The notes under the pieces: generated by a model | The model's input: only the letters and a program-made list of their open reading frames with translations | What the model was told of the DNA's origin: nothing | Database searches by the model: none | Part shown: positions 29,743 to 42,300 of the stretch, piece by piece | Layout of the letters: each line of letters opens with the position of its first letter | Numbering within the stretch: position 1 is the first letter of the stretch | NCBI GenBank assembly: GCA_030704615.1 | Contig: CM060734.1 | Coordinates: forward strand, 51,974,042-52,038,041 | Reading direction: 5' to 3' | Source: Takakia lepidozioides | Taxonomy: Eukaryota; Streptophyta; Takakiopsida; Takakiales; Takakiaceae | DNA: 64,000 nt | Translations under genes and position numbers: made by a program

Positions 29743-31483
29743 CCAACATTATTGTTGTCTGGTTTCAATGAGTTTAAGCTCTACTCTCTCATGCTCAACC
29801 AGAACACATTTACTCATTGACTTGGCCACCTTTGTTGGTGGATCGTATTTTGGGACAGTCACAGTCATGACACCAGTTTTGTTAGCTTGACCTCTGATAT
29901 AAGACAATGGTCCATATGATCAACTTATTGCAAAATGACATGCAGGATACTTGTAATATGCTCGTGTAGGCTATCAATTGGTATTCCGGGGAGACCTTTC
30001 GTGAATTTAAAAATACAGTAACTTCTGAGTGAACCTGTTTTGTGGGTTCCAGTAATTGCAAGTGACTGGATGATAGCAGCCATGGCCCCAAGCCACGAGT
30101 GCATCTTGAGCATAGATTCCACAGATGATTTCTATGTGGATTTCAAACCTTTCAGCTGAAGGTATATCCCTACTGCCGCACGTGAAAAAGAGTGGCATTC
30201 AAATTACAATCCCACTTGAGAACACTCTACACTAGGTAGAATTAAAGCTTTGCCTGTGCTGCCTTAACCCTGTTTCCCCTTATGGAATACATCTTTCATT
30301 GCCAGGAGTCTTGCTGCAGTAGCTGCCAAGAATTATCAAGTATCAGCACAAATGGAAGAAACAACCTTGTCCAAGTAGATCGAAAACTTTAACACTTACA
30401 CCTGCTAAGCTGCATAGGTGAATGCAGAGCATACACGAACATGTTCACCAGGTTGGATAGGCTGCAAAGTTCCCGTTACCATTACTAGGTGGCAAGAGTG
30501 GCCACCCATGGTAAGACTGTAAGACCTGACTTCCCCTTGGTGGTGTTCCTCACCAATTAAAACCGTAGAAGGAACAAAAGTAGAATCTAGCACCCTCAGC
30601 AGTCTCCTGTGCTGCCTATTCACTCAGTATTCTGACTTGCTCATGCTCATTGTTACCATGTAGTCAACTCCTACTTCCGCAGCCTGCATACTTAATTTTC
30701 CAATTCCACAGCTTTCCATCTCCTCCATACTGAATCTCTTGAAGAGAGCTCAGAATTGCAAGCTATTCTTTCTTGCTCTCCTGTTTAGTTTTCCAGAGTT
30801 GCTTCTCTATGCTCCAACATCGCCTTTCAATTGACAATGGAAAAGGAACAAAAGTAGAATCTAGCACCCTCAGCCCTCTTGTGTGCTCCTGACGGGCTCA
30901 TAGACAAAGTCCCAATGTGCAGATTCTGAAAACTAGACCCAGAAGCCACGGAAACCTAGGATTAGTGGTGATTTCTTGTAGCTGCGCAAAGCGGGGTGCA
31001 GAAATGTACCCACAATTTGCAGAAGGACATCTACTTGAAGTTGGCAAGTCCTGAATTGGGCACTCAGCTTTCAGGCTAGCAGGAAGACATAACTCACCGT
31101 ACCTCATCATCCACACAACTGCAGAAGAGGAACGAGAATCAATTGACCCCAAACAGCTGATAACCTTTAATCATCTCTTAAAACATTCAAATGTTGTCTT
31201 TCAATACCTCTCAAAGATTGTTCGGTAAAGCAAAATACCATTGTGGATCCCCTACACATTTTGATACACTTGAACCTTTGTGTTTAGTTGGAATTTAGTG
31301 CAAGTCTAAGTGGAGATACAATGTGATGCATCTACATAGTACATCCCTCCCCAAGAATGCACACTTGGTCAAGGTGATGAGTACTTCACAATTGCAACCC
31401 AAACAGTTAAAATCCAGGAGAGGTGGGCGGCAAGTTGAATAGTTTTGCAATCTTACCAATAGGGAGCAGAAGCTGCACAGAGA
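29743..31483. other. convergent spacer, UBA5 and ETFB 3' ends
   Basis: No gene seen. It contains one exact 31-bp direct repeat, at 30570-30600 and 30844-30874. The rest is unremarkable AT-balanced sequence. Confidence 0.5.
30570..30874 (+). repeat. pair of exact 31-bp direct repeats
   Basis: The 31-base word starting AGGAACAAAAGTAGAATCTA occurs at 30570-30600 and again at 30844-30874. The next bases then differ, apart from a weakly similar CTCCTGTGCT/TGTGCTCCTG end. Confidence 0.85.
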
Positions 31484-33628
31484 TCAAAGGACATGTGCTT
31501 CATTCCGAAGTTTGTCTAGCAGCTCATCAACCGATGCCACCATCACCCCACCCTTGCGTTTGGATGGTTCAACCACCTGCAGCACCTCCAAGTCAGGCGT
31601 GATTTGCACCTGAAGCTGCTCAGGGGTGACTTGTGTGATGTTTTTCTTCTTAGCCTTCATTATGTTGGGCAGTGTCGCATAGCGTGGCTGATTCAGTCGT
31701 AGATCCGTTCTACACCAATCCCCTAACCCTAATAAGTACAATCATCCTCCGAAAAACCATATTAAGTCAACTCAAGAGCTTCAGGTTTGTCACTCTCTTG
31801 CTTCAGGTCTGACAGGGCAGCACACACATACGTAATAACAGTTGGCAGCTGCAGCTTCACCATCTCCAGGCCACTATCCACTTCCCGTTCGACCGTCACT
31901 GTGCCTGTCTCTTTATCAACTGAAACCTGCACCACCTTTCCCTCCATCTCATCACTTCTGACAGACTGGTAGTTGTTTTCCGAATACCATATGTTGTGAA
32001 AACGCCAACAGTAACACAGACCTTCTTTCATGTGTTACTAACAAACACTGATCACTCACATACCTTAGATGCAAAGGTGCCTTGTGGCCACTTAAGGAGG
32101 CCAGCCACCATCTGGCCAGTTTGATTAGCATCATCATCAATAGCCTGTCATGCCATTGAGTTGCAAAGGATTACTTTCTCCACACCTCTTCCCCCATTTG
32201 TCCTTTCTTTTGCCAAAAGAAATGTACTACAATTTTTTTGAATGCCTGCAAAACACACATTTAGGCCTGCACTTCTGTCCGACTGAACCACCACAAAAGA
32301 GCACAGTGTCCTGAAAAACCAGCAGGAAATGGATACCAGATTCAGTAAGCAGACCTCCCAGATTGTGACATAACAGATTTGTATGGGAGTTCAATTGACA
32401 AAGGGAAGTTGGGGGGGGGGGGGGGGGGGGAGTGGTTGGTGTGGGGGCGGGGCGGGGGAGTGGGGGGGGGCACATATACTGAAGTAAGGAATCCTTACAA
32501 CCTGCTTGCCAAGAAGAATTAGTTGAGGATTCTCAGAGGTGGCAAGGGCTGTCAGCATTTTGGCCACGACCAATGGGTAGAGCGACTCAGCAGTGGATAC
32601 ATGGATGGCACGATCGGCACCCATGGCCAGGCCAGTTCGCAGTGTATCACTACATTGGGGACCTCCTATGCTCACCACCACCACTTCATTGGCGTGCCCT
32701 GCTTCACGCAGCCGCAGAGCCTCCTCCAGTGCAATCTCACAGAAAGGGTTCATTGCCATCTTCACATTCGTAGTCTCCACCCCACTCTGCGCCCACCCCC
32801 TTCGTTCCTTCCCATTATTCTCTTCTCAACCAGCATGCACTGAACATCATGAATTCAATTGACCCTGTTAGAGTGTGTGCTGCAGTGCAGTCGCCTGAAG
32901 CCATTACTTTACTGACTACATGCCAACAACATTACTGCGGAGCTAGCAGCATCAAGCGGCCGAGTGTTTTGGCAACGGTGAGACGAGCTATAATATCAAT
33001 AAAATCTGAATAAGACCATGGTATGTGCCCTTTATCTTATGGGAGAGATGGGACTCGCACTATATGCCGCACAACTGACCTGCTACAAAACTCCCGTTGT
33101 TTGCAATAAGAAGCATGCATCGCCTGCCATCTCAGGGTGTGATTAATGTCTCAGAGATTGCATAGTTTCTTTGTGCGTGGATGCCAGGCAATGGCCACCG
33201 AATAGCGTCCTTACAGTGGCTGCCTCATAGTAAAGCAGACAACGACAAGACTACTCGGAAATCTCCTATGTTGCTGACTTCATTTTGCCCACATTGACCC
33301 CGGAACAAAAATGGAGTCCCTGTGAAAAGGAAAATGTACAAATGCAGAGCAGCACAAGTGCTGCTGGCCGTTGCTGAGGATCTGGTGTAACAATTCTTAT
33401 CTGGCTTCCAGTCACTTCAATTGTGTCTTTCAATGGACGACCGTGCAAAATCAAGCAATTACTCTTAGAAAAGGTCTCAAATTCCATCGCATTGTCTTCT
33501 CAGCACCACCGAAAGCATTCCGACACATACAAGTGCTTCAAAAGGCAAAGAGATCGCACTTTATCAGATTTCACACGGATCTTGACGGCATAATCAATAA
33601 CACGCTTCACAGCAACCATGATCTTCAT
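31484..33628 (-). CDS. ETFB: electron transfer flavoprotein subunit beta, mitochondrial
   Basis: Beta subunit of the ETF heterodimer. It carries electrons from acyl-CoA and branched-chain or lysine catabolic dehydrogenases to ETF:ubiquinone oxidoreductase in mitochondria, and holds AMP. Exons (minus): 33628-33560, 32786-32502, 32144-32064, 31935-31832 and 31709-31484. The sum is 255 codons including TGA, the usual size. Blocks seen: [94 protein letters not shown] and the ETF signature region [20 protein letters not shown]. The exon 4 acceptor (GAAAG/GTGGTG) has a poor pyrimidine tract and was chosen on protein alignment. As in other ETFB proteins there is no obvious cleaved presequence. Confidence 0.95.
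32411..32470 (+). repeat. homopolymeric G tract in an ETFB intron
   Basis: Twenty consecutive G (32411-32430), followed by further G runs up to 32470. The tract is 32 bases downstream of the ETFB exon 2 donor on the minus strand, so the pre-mRNA has a C tract and the template strand could form a G-quadruplex. Confidence 0.95.
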
Positions 33629-33851
33629 GCTGCCAACGCTGGTGCTATCCTGCGTGACCCACACAGCAGCCGATAATGAAACGCGACTGCAAACCGACCC
33701 ACTCGCAATGAATCTTCCGGGGAGCCCTCAATCGCAGGGACAACGCTCGCTTGTAGCGCCATGCAACTCTGCCCCCGAGAGACTGCATTTGCTTCGCTGG
33801 AAGTCTTTATCCTTAGCTTGCTTTGCCTTTTCTTTAATCATTCGTTAGAGA

Positions 33852-34166
33852 TCACTGAAAGCCGTTAAGTTCTATGGACGGGTCCCTCGCTGTTTGGGGG
33901 ACCACGTCTTCAGAGGGATGGTCAGTTGGAACAGAGGTCTTGTAAGGCCAACCCCCATTGTAGTCAATGGATTCAGTAAACTTTTTGAAGAGAACCTTCC
34001 CAGATTGATTGACGATGATGGGACCGATCAGTTTTCCAAACAGCGTGCTCGATTCTTCCCCAAAACCAAAATGGTGGCAAGGTGCAAAGATAGAGGAAAG
34101 TCGAAAGTCTGGATGCCCCGCTTCTGGATTCACACACATGAACTCTTTGTCCAAGTACTTCTCCAA
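33852..34166 (-). other. unassigned open frame, 104 codons, downstream of the hydrolase
   Basis: Open frame on the minus strand with ordinary-looking composition (MEKYLDKEFMCVNPEAGHPD... to ...ELNGFQ). It lies between the hydrolase stop (34409) and the ETFB start (33628), with a possible splice acceptor TAG just upstream at about 34178. I do not recognise the sequence. It may be an alternative last exon, a gene remnant or chance. Confidence 0.3.
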
Positions 34167-34408
34167 CTACTTTGACGATTAACAGCACAAATGTGTGACA
34201 AAAAATCCAGGACAAAACTTCTTGTCTTGAAACCTGAACAGGAAGATCATTATTTTCCATAAAGGAATAAGAAGGGAAGGGAGACGGGAACAAAAAGAGG
34301 ACCAACATGGAAACCAGATGCCTAGAGTTCATGTACAGTGCTCCTGCTCCACTAACAAAAGGTTGCAACCACCAATAAGCAAGACTTCAGATGCTCGCGA
34401 GTGCAACA

Positions 34409-37400
34409 CTACTTAGAGATGTTTACAAGAGAAGGAGCCAGTATGTCAATCAAGCCATCTGGGTTATCAGTGTGCAACCAATGCCCAGCATTCTCTAGAA
34501 TGTGATAAGACACTCCGCCACTCTTCTTGGCTACCAACCCTTCCAAGCGCGCCAAAATCTCAGACGTCCAGCGGTCACTCTTGATGGCTCGCACCATTGC
34601 TATGTGTGTACCGTGTGGTGGCTCCTCCAACACTGACCAGTAACTTAGGTTCCTGCCAAACCAGCATACTGCCCATCACCCACCACAACATTGACTAACC
34701 CAGATAGCATCAATAAGCCTACCCCACCATGCACTTCACAAGCTGAGAACTACTCTAGGCCTTGGCCCTATGAAAAGTGTTGATGTTGAATGTTTTAATA
34801 AGAACATTACCGTCACATCATATGGCAGTTAGTGTTATTATTAATGTGTTAATACCATTCACAAGATTTGATCTTTAGCAGAGTACTTGTACACTCCAGA
34901 TGTATCACCACTGCTGCTAGTTACATTGCAGCTTTTAGTATAGGGGGAGGGAGACAGAAAGAGAACCTGTAGGAGGCAAACATATCATGAGCTCCTTTAA
35001 CATTGAAAACCCATTCCATCTCCTCACTAGACAAGTTTGTGCGTTTCAGATTACTTCCCAGCCAGTCCGCCAGCCCTTTCGAAAATCCTAGCTCCACCAT
35101 GTGTTTTGATAGCCACCTGCCAACAACAAGCACATGGGCTATCAGCAAACTGTAATTGAATGTAGAATTCTCCACTCCACCTTCCATGACCTGTGTACAG
35201 CATCTGGATAATGGGAGCAAAGAGACACCCTCAGAGTCTAAAAGCAAGCTCGTCACCAGTACATTGTCTTAGAATCGCCAAACCCAAAGGGGGTGGGGGA
35301 AAAGGATAGTAGTGGAGCAGGATGAGGGTCCCTATTACACATAAGACAAGAAGGAAAACCTGCCTGCGTGAGGGAATGGGTCGGGGCAGAGATTCTAAGG
35401 TGGCCAGCACGCGCTCCACTTCACCATCTGAATATTCCATTGGAACTTCGCCTGGCACAGAGTCCAAAATCCATAGCTGTTGACACACTTTCAATTAATA
35501 CTCACCCTTTCTCGCCTTCCTGCCGCCACTCCACCATGTCAGCTTCGTTCTCTCCTGCTCTTCGTGTACTGCAGCACTCCCCCCCAAACCTTTCCAACAC
35601 TTTCCTGCTCTCCCTCAATTTCCTCACGATGTAGAGTGCACATACCTACTCTTAAGGACATAACCGCAGGCTTGCACTTCCACAGGTACAGTAGCAAAAT
35701 CTATGAGATTGCTTCACCACTATTGCAATGAGGGTTACAACATAAGCTTAACTGAAAGCACTGTTGCCAAGCTGAAAATCGAGCACAATAGGAGGGAGTG
35801 AGTCCAAACACCTGTCTTGGGAGAACAGCAGTCCCATATGACCCTGCAGCCGCCTTTTGTACAAAATCAAGAACAACCTTGCCACCTAGTGAATGCGAAA
35901 TCATGACATCTGGCCATCCCCAGGACTGTGATTTGATGAGGTCTGCCACGTCTCTTGCTGCTGCTGGAATATCATGTGGTGGCATGAATTCTGGCAAGTT
36001 TGCAGATTGCCCATGATTCCGGAGATCAACCAATACCATGCGCCATCCTGCCACCCACCTCCAGCCATCACTCACAGAAGAGTTCGATATGCTGATTCCT
36101 ACAGCAACTATGAATAGGCACGGTCCACAATTTTGCGTTACAACATGCAAACCAAGTGGGTCAACAGGGACTAGCCCGCCACTTCACAGCCGTAGAATGT
36201 ACTCATAAGACGTTGTTTGCCGTAGCCTTGTGGCCATTGACCCCGTCCCCAGTTTGAGCGGAACACAAAGGGACAGAACCTACCTTTGGCAGGGGCTGAC
36301 GCCGGTAGTAAGACTTACCTTTAAATAAACAATTGATCCGGGTTTTCCAGATATCCTCTAGAAATCCCTTCACACAAGCATCAATCTGCTGTGTGTGGTT
36401 TGCCCAATAACTAGGCCCAAAAGGACCTGGGCTTTTGGCTCAACCTCGAGACTTTCCAAGTTGGTAAACAGAGGTCCCTCCACCAATTTGGGCCTAGTGG
36501 AAATTCCCTTTAGTAGATGGCAGTCCGGAATAGCTCCCCACTCCTTGGTCACAATTCCCTTGAAAGATTTGAGGAGAGTGTCTCTCTGGTGAGAGAACCC
36601 CGGACGATGAGGCAGAAAATGAATATTCTCTTCAGGTTGCCCACACAACGGGCAATTGCACTTCCGTTTTCTGTTCAAAGGTAGGCTTCCCGCCCTGAGT
36701 AATTTCAGTCTAGTGCCGAGAGTGGGTAGACCCTTGAGGTCATCCATGATGTCCTCCCCCATGTCACAGACTGGAAACAAGTTCAGGGAAGTTTTCTGCC
36801 TAACTTCATTTTCATCAGACAATTTCCTGGCAAGAGACATGGCTTTGGACACGACAGCCTCTAAGTCAGATTTATCCAGCAGGGCGGATTGAGATTCAGA
36901 TCCTTGAGAATCTCTTCTACTCTATTGCGCCAGGACTTAGCCTGTTTGACAGGGCGATCCTGTTGCCAAGATATAGAGTCGATTAACTTAGGATATCTGA
37001 TGTTGGACATATATTGCAGCTGACCCAACCATCTGACCTTGAATTCATCTCGTCGGGAGCTTAAAGAAGGGATGCCAAACTCACCCCGAACAGCCACATT
37101 GGCTGTTTTGGAGCATGCTGACATGCACTCCTTAAGCACCCCCACTTGAATGGATTCTAGAGACTTAGCCTGGTTGGAGTTATCAACCCATATTGCAGAT
37201 GCGTACTCCAAGGCAGGTCTAATAACGCGACAAAGCATAGTTTTCTCAGTTGATCCCTCTGCAGTGGAAAAATTTAGTGAGACCCAGCGCTTTACGCTTG
37301 CCAGTTTGAACAACTTTCTGAATATGTGCATTCCACTTACAGTTGGAGGAAAACTACCCACAAACTCACTGCCTTCCAACGGACATAATGCTGGCTTTGC

Positions 37401-37885
37401 CTCTTATATTATTGAGTTCGAATTGGTGCAGCTGTTATTCTGTATTGCGGGAGGGTACTCAGAATGATAGGGATACATGTTACAAAGAAGCATCAAATCG
37501 AGCACCCCAGAACGCTGCACATCGTCAAACACCACTTACTAAGGATCCAAAGTCAGGTCGTCTCAAGCTCTGCGGCTCTGACTGGGCCTTACACACCTGC
37601 TGAACCGGCTGGGCTGGATTCAACGGCCGTTGTTGCCAGGCGCTTGGATAAGGTGCGCCAATTACGTCCCGAACCCATCAATCCGTGCATCACCATCGCA
37701 GTGCGCACCTTGTCACCCTCCTTGGGTGGCACCACAATCTCTTCGAACGCCAGCGTGGCCTTCCCTCGTCGCTTCACATACCACAGTCCCATGCCAGCCA
37801 AGGCCTGTACGCCGGCTCTCAGCAAGTTCTTCCGGCTACCCATACTCCTCTCCATCTTTATCTTCTTCATACACACCCTTTGCAC
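34409..37885 (-). CDS. alpha/beta hydrolase, ABHD11-like (related to Arabidopsis At4g10030)
   Basis: Alpha/beta-hydrolase-fold protein of the ABHD11/YbfF type. The physiological substrate is not known to me. Exons (minus): 37885-37597, 36047-35812, 35476-35364, 35116-34967 and 34652-34409, totalling 344 codons including TAG. Features: the oxyanion-loop motif MHGLMGSGRNW, LVDLRNHGQSANLPE, the nucleophile elbow SHSLGGKV (Ser), a cap-region acidic residue in LDSVPGEVP, and the catalytic His in LENAGHWLHTDNP. The N-terminus is basic with a short hydrophobic stretch, so organelle targeting is possible. Joining exons 3 and 4 in frame requires a GC donor (CGCAG/GCAGGT at 35364-35359). The next downstream GT breaks the frame. 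Intron 1 holds a LINE fragment. The start codon is chosen as the first ATG; Met6 and Met11 are alternatives. Confidence 0.87.
36208..37348 (-). mobile_element. LINE copy 2 (3' fragment) in hydrolase intron 1
   Basis: 5'-truncated copy of the LINE at 5392-9222, in the sense direction of the host gene. It covers the end of the reverse transcriptase and the C-terminal zinc-knuckle region (CPLCGQPEENIHFLPHRPGF). Similarity to copy 1 stops at about 37348. The 3' edge at 36208 is the same base of the element as in copy 1. It includes a stretch (about 36480-36560) absent from copy 1. Confidence 0.92.
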
Positions 37886-38260
37886 CTGCCCAATGCAGGC
37901 AGGTCTTCGGATGCGTACAGACCACAGAGCTAGCCCTCAAAGCGTCGACCGGTCCTTTCCCTTAAAAGGCGGACCCCACTTACACTTCATAATCTTCTTT
38001 GAGGTACTCACAGTACCGCACCCCTAGTACAACCTGTTGTAAATTGCCGCCATTTTGCAAAATAGTACCGCCTCCGGGTTGTCGCTGACGAATTACAAGC
38101 AGTGACTGAGAGTGAGGTGGTGGAGGCTGGAAAAGACTTGCTTCAGGTGTGTAGGCAGACGGTTAGATTGTCTTCGTGGAGGGTTTTGATTTTGTGGGTG
38201 CAGAAGAGCAAAAGCTTTGGATGACCCCAGGGTAGACCGTTTGTAGGAGAGAGCCCAGCC
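37886..38260. promoter_or_regulatory. bidirectional hydrolase/PC4 promoter region
   Basis: The 375-base head-to-head spacer between two start codons. No clear TATA box or known box seen. The role is inferred from the layout only. Confidence 0.6.
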
Positions 38261-39653
38261 ATGTCGAAGCGCAAGACAGACACAGCCTCTGATCACGACG
38301 AAGACGATTCACCCACCACTAAGAAAAGAACAAGCTCTTCTGCCGACTCGGATTCTGTGGTTGTTTGCGAGGTTTCTCTCTCTACCCCCGTCGTTGCACG
38401 TCTTATCTTTGGTGCCAGTTTTATTTGATATCAAGAATTGGGAGGGAGGAGGGAGATTTTGAAAGTTTGATGAAGTCTTAGGCAATGCTGACCCTTGACA
38501 GCAGTTGTGCCGGTGAGCTGCCTACGTGCATTTGACAAAGACATTACGTTCTGAGAATGCAGTGACACTTTTGGATTTCTTGAACTCTCTGTGACATCAA
38601 AAGTTCGTTTCGGAATAGATTTCAAGAAGATACAAAGAAGACGGCTCAGCCTGTTGTTTGATCTCTGGCGCGTTTCAAGTTCTATCTTACACCTGCTATC
38701 TTATTCACATGCTGAAAGTCTTCCAACTAACCTTGTGTAAACTTGTTGTAATGAGAGTAAGCACTGAGTACACTGCACATGTTACTAGCTGTCAAACAAG
38801 CGAAAGGTGGTCGTGAAGAAGTTCAAGGGGACGGTCTTCGTGGACATCAGAGAATTTTGGAGCAAGGATGGTGAAGATTTCCCGGCAAAGAAAGGTTAAT
38901 TTTCGTATTGCCTTGCATACAGCATTTTCGCATAAATATATTGAGGAAGAGAGGGGAAAGGGCCTCAGGGTGATTGCGTGGGCTGCAGGGTATTCAGCCA
39001 TCCAGAGTTTCGATGGGTGAGGTGGAAAAGGGAAGATGGCGTGGTATGGTTGGTTTGTCTCAAAGTGGGTTGCCGAGCCTTGCTTTGTGTTAATCACTGT
39101 TTTCGCCTGAGTGGTTGCCAGCAATCTAAACCTTTGGGTCGTCTGGGAGCTGAATATTTCCACAAGCAGCAAGCATTTGTATTTGCTTGCTATGCTTTCT
39201 TTTTCATTTCTTTATGTTAACTCTTCCCTTGCTATGGGAACTTTCCATCCTTTGTACAGTTACTTCATGTCAGTTTGTAAATAAAGCTTTTACAGGGTTT
39301 CATCATTTGTATTCTTGACTTGCAATTAACTGATTGTATTGGCTTCCAATTGCAGGAATTTCCTTGACTGTGGATCAGGTAAAACCACATACACTCGATG
39401 CTTGCAGGTCTGTACAGGTTATAGAAAAACTTGGAGTGAAGGGTAAGGTCACTGGTTTGGTGAATATCCTCAGCAGGCAAGCTTTCTGTTACTGGTATGT
39501 GCAACCTTGGCAGTGGATAGGTATAGGAATTGCTATTGACAAGGTAGTCAGGGCAGATGGTTGGGGAAACTTACTTACAGTTGTGACTTGCAGTGGGAGG
39601 TCTTGCGAGACCACATTGATGATGTCGAGAAAGTCATAAAGAGCCTGAAATGA
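38261..39653 (+). CDS. transcriptional coactivator PC4/Sub1 (KIWI type)
   Basis: Small single-stranded-DNA-binding coactivator of RNA polymerase II. Exons: 38261-38371, 38789-38894, 39356-39378 (only 23 bp) and 39594-39653. They sum to 100 codons including TGA, with consistent phases. The N-terminus is Ser/Asp/Lys-rich (DHDEDDSPTTKKRTSSSADS), as in the regulatory tail of the family. The core DNA-binding fold follows: RKVVVKKFKGTVFVDIREFW, GISLTVDQWEVLRDHIDDVE. Length and layout match Arabidopsis KIWI. Confidence 0.95.
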
Positions 39654-40559
39654 AGCTGCTTACTTCCAAGTGAAACCCAAATCTCGGAAAGTTTTGAAGA
39701 GCTAAGCATAAGAGCACACCTTCAGGAACCGGCAACGTCTATAGCATCGAGATAAATGGTCCATCCGTTAGGCTTTCGGAAGGCACCCTCTAGACTCTCT
39801 TCAGCATTTTGGTTATTTTGTGACACGATGTCATAAGCATCAACTACTGCAATTACTGTAGCTTTTGTATTCAATCAAAATAGACTTAGTCATGCCCACT
39901 TCCGTTCGTTAGATCCTTCTGCTTTTCTTTCTATTCTTGTGTGAGGTTTTGGTGCTTTCCGTCAAGATTTTGCTCCTTGTTTTTTAGACTCCTTGTCCAA
40001 AGTGTTTTATTAATGGTCTCTTGTGATTGCTGAATTGTCTTGTCTTAGCATCTAATTACTGCTATTCAAAATGGTTGAACTGTCTTGCACTCTGGGATTG
40101 ACATCCTGAGACAGGCTGACTTTGTGAAGCTTGTTTGGTGTCTGTTTTTTGGGTCTCTTGTAATGGTCTGTCTGATCTGTCTCGCCTGCTCCTTTCTTTC
40201 AATGCTTGATTCTTCTCTATGTCGACAGTAATGTTCTTTGGAGGTACGTCTCTCTATTTCTGATCTGCTGTGCTTGCTCATTTCTTTGAATGTTTCATTC
40301 TTTTCTCCATCAAATGTGATTTTCTTTGGACGTCTATCTTTCTTCTGATTTGCCTCGGTTGCTCCTTCTCTCCCTGTCCTTTAGGAAGCCTATTGCCATT
40401 GGGTGGACTTGATACGGGAGTACATTAATGTCTCTGTGACTAAATGCCGGCCTTGTGTCTTTGTTTGTTTCGACCTGAAGCGCTTTGCTCCAGGTAAGGT
40501 AGTGCATTGGATTTAGTTGGAAAGCTTGGGGCCTTTCCCTCTTTAGAATATGCCTACAC
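39654..40559. other. spacer with one orphan exon-like segment
   Basis: T-rich sequence follows the PC4 stop. A segment at about 40385-40494 is bounded by a good acceptor (CTTTAG) and donor (CCAG/GTAAGG), and reads open (EAYCHWVDLIREYINVSVTK...). I could not assign it to a family. No partner exon is visible. Confidence 0.35.
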
Positions 40560-41505
40560 GGGCCATTCCCCGCAACTCCCTGGAGTGTGATCTCTGAATG
40601 GTAACAAGCGGACCCCTACCGCTTGGGGGCAGCCCCTCCGCCCAAATTGGGCAGTCGTATGCTCTGTCTAGCATACTCGGCACTTGGGCTAGGGTTGGTC
40701 CTTGTGCTTAAACTCATTACCTGACCTCCTGTCAACATCAACACTCCCCAGGATGATTCCTGGGAATTGGTTACTTATGCCAAATCTAGGACTTCATGTG
40801 TAGTTTTTGGGGTGAATCCCAGGATGGACGAGGTGTCCTTTAAAACTACATGCTCTAGGTTAGGCTTGGATTTCATGGCTAATGGTTCCATCTCGAGACT
40901 TGATAACAGGGGTACTTTGAAGGTTGCAATGCCGAAAAATGCATCTAATAGAGTCTCACATCAACTCAATCTCAAAGAAGTTCGTCCCTTGACTGGCTGG
41001 AGGGCGGTTTTAGACATTGGTGATTCAATGGGGCACTCTAGGAAGTCAAACCAAGGGCAGGGACTTCAACTTGAGAGTTTCTAATCGGTTTGATGCTCTG
41101 GACGAGGTTGAATCCAAGCAGCCTGACAGACAATCACCCATTAGTGTACGGAACCTGCACATCCGTGTATCTGAAGGATTTGGTACTCTGAATGGTTTAC
41201 CAATCCTCAAAGTTTACTCAAGACGTGCAAAGTCTATGCATGGGTTAATTGTCACCAAGCAGTCAGATGGACAACCTGTCCCTAAGTGTGCGGAGTATGA
41301 ATGTTGTGTAATTGAAGGATTTGGTACTCTGAATGGTTTACCAATTTTCAAAGACGAGCAAAATCTACACACGGGGTAACTGTCCCCTTTTTGGAGAACG
41401 GTTGGCCGTCCAGGAGCAATATTAAGCTACCTAGACGACAAACAATCCACATGCAAGGGCTGGCGGCTGGTTAGTGTCTGTGTCAACTTCTCAGGGCTGA
41501 CTAAT
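40560..41505 (+). mobile_element. LINE 5' fragment (same family as copies 1 and 2)
   Basis: Holds the segment before the endonuclease and the endonuclease start of the LINE. The run from about 41345 to 41505 matches the minus strand of 8930-9100 closely (shared ACGGTTGGCCGTCCAGGAGC), then stops inside the endonuclease. An open frame at 40767-41084 would be the preceding coding part. It carries a 141-bp in-frame tandem duplication, with units starting at 41173 and 41314. Confidence 0.8.
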
Positions 41506-42300
41506 CAATGAAAAACCATATGGACTAAAAAAAACATCATATTCACGTAAGTAATAGCAAAAAAGAAAACACATTAGGGGTGCCATTTTTGAAAGCTACC
41601 CAAATGCACTTTTATATGGACTAAAAACATTAAGGAATGAGAGGTATGGACTAGCTTTTCTGCCTACGTTGTCCGATGAAAATTAAATGCAAAAACAGAT
41701 TGTCAAAAAAATTTAAAATGAAGCCCACCAGAACGAATGTCAAAAATTCGACCCCCAAACCTGCCTTTCCGAATTTACTTGCAATACAGTTGCACTAGCT
41801 GCACACATATGTGATATAAATGTTTTTTTAATTATTTATCATGAAAATTTCCGGAACTATAGAAATTAAAAGAAAGCCTGCTGGACCCCTCATTTAAGAA
41901 AAATTAATTAGTCCGGCGGGGTCCTGACGAATAACATAGGCAAATATGATAATTTATACTAAACACTGGGCCCAAACTGGGCCTATTTTCCCTAATGTAC
42001 ATCATCCTCATTTAGAGGCTTTTGGGATATCATCATTACTAAAAAGGTGTAAAAATCCATAATCTAGAGGTGCCAAGTGATATATGAAAAAAATTCAAAA
42101 ATCTCTAATTATTAGTAATAAAAAATGATTTTCTATTTTTCAGAATTAAATATTAAAATTTCTAATAAAACAATTCTAGCATATTTGGGGTGGGGCTTTT
42201 ACTAAAAGTGTTAAATATATCATCTAAAACTAAATATTTGGATAAATTCCCTCAATTTGAGGTACCTATAGACTTTCATGGAGGAAAAATCTGCCTCTTT
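41506..42300. other. AT-rich unassigned stretch
   Basis: Markedly AT-rich compared with its neighbours (many runs of A and T), no coding frame of note. It separates the LINE 5' fragment from the next LINE and may be part of a decayed element or a spacer. Confidence 0.5.
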
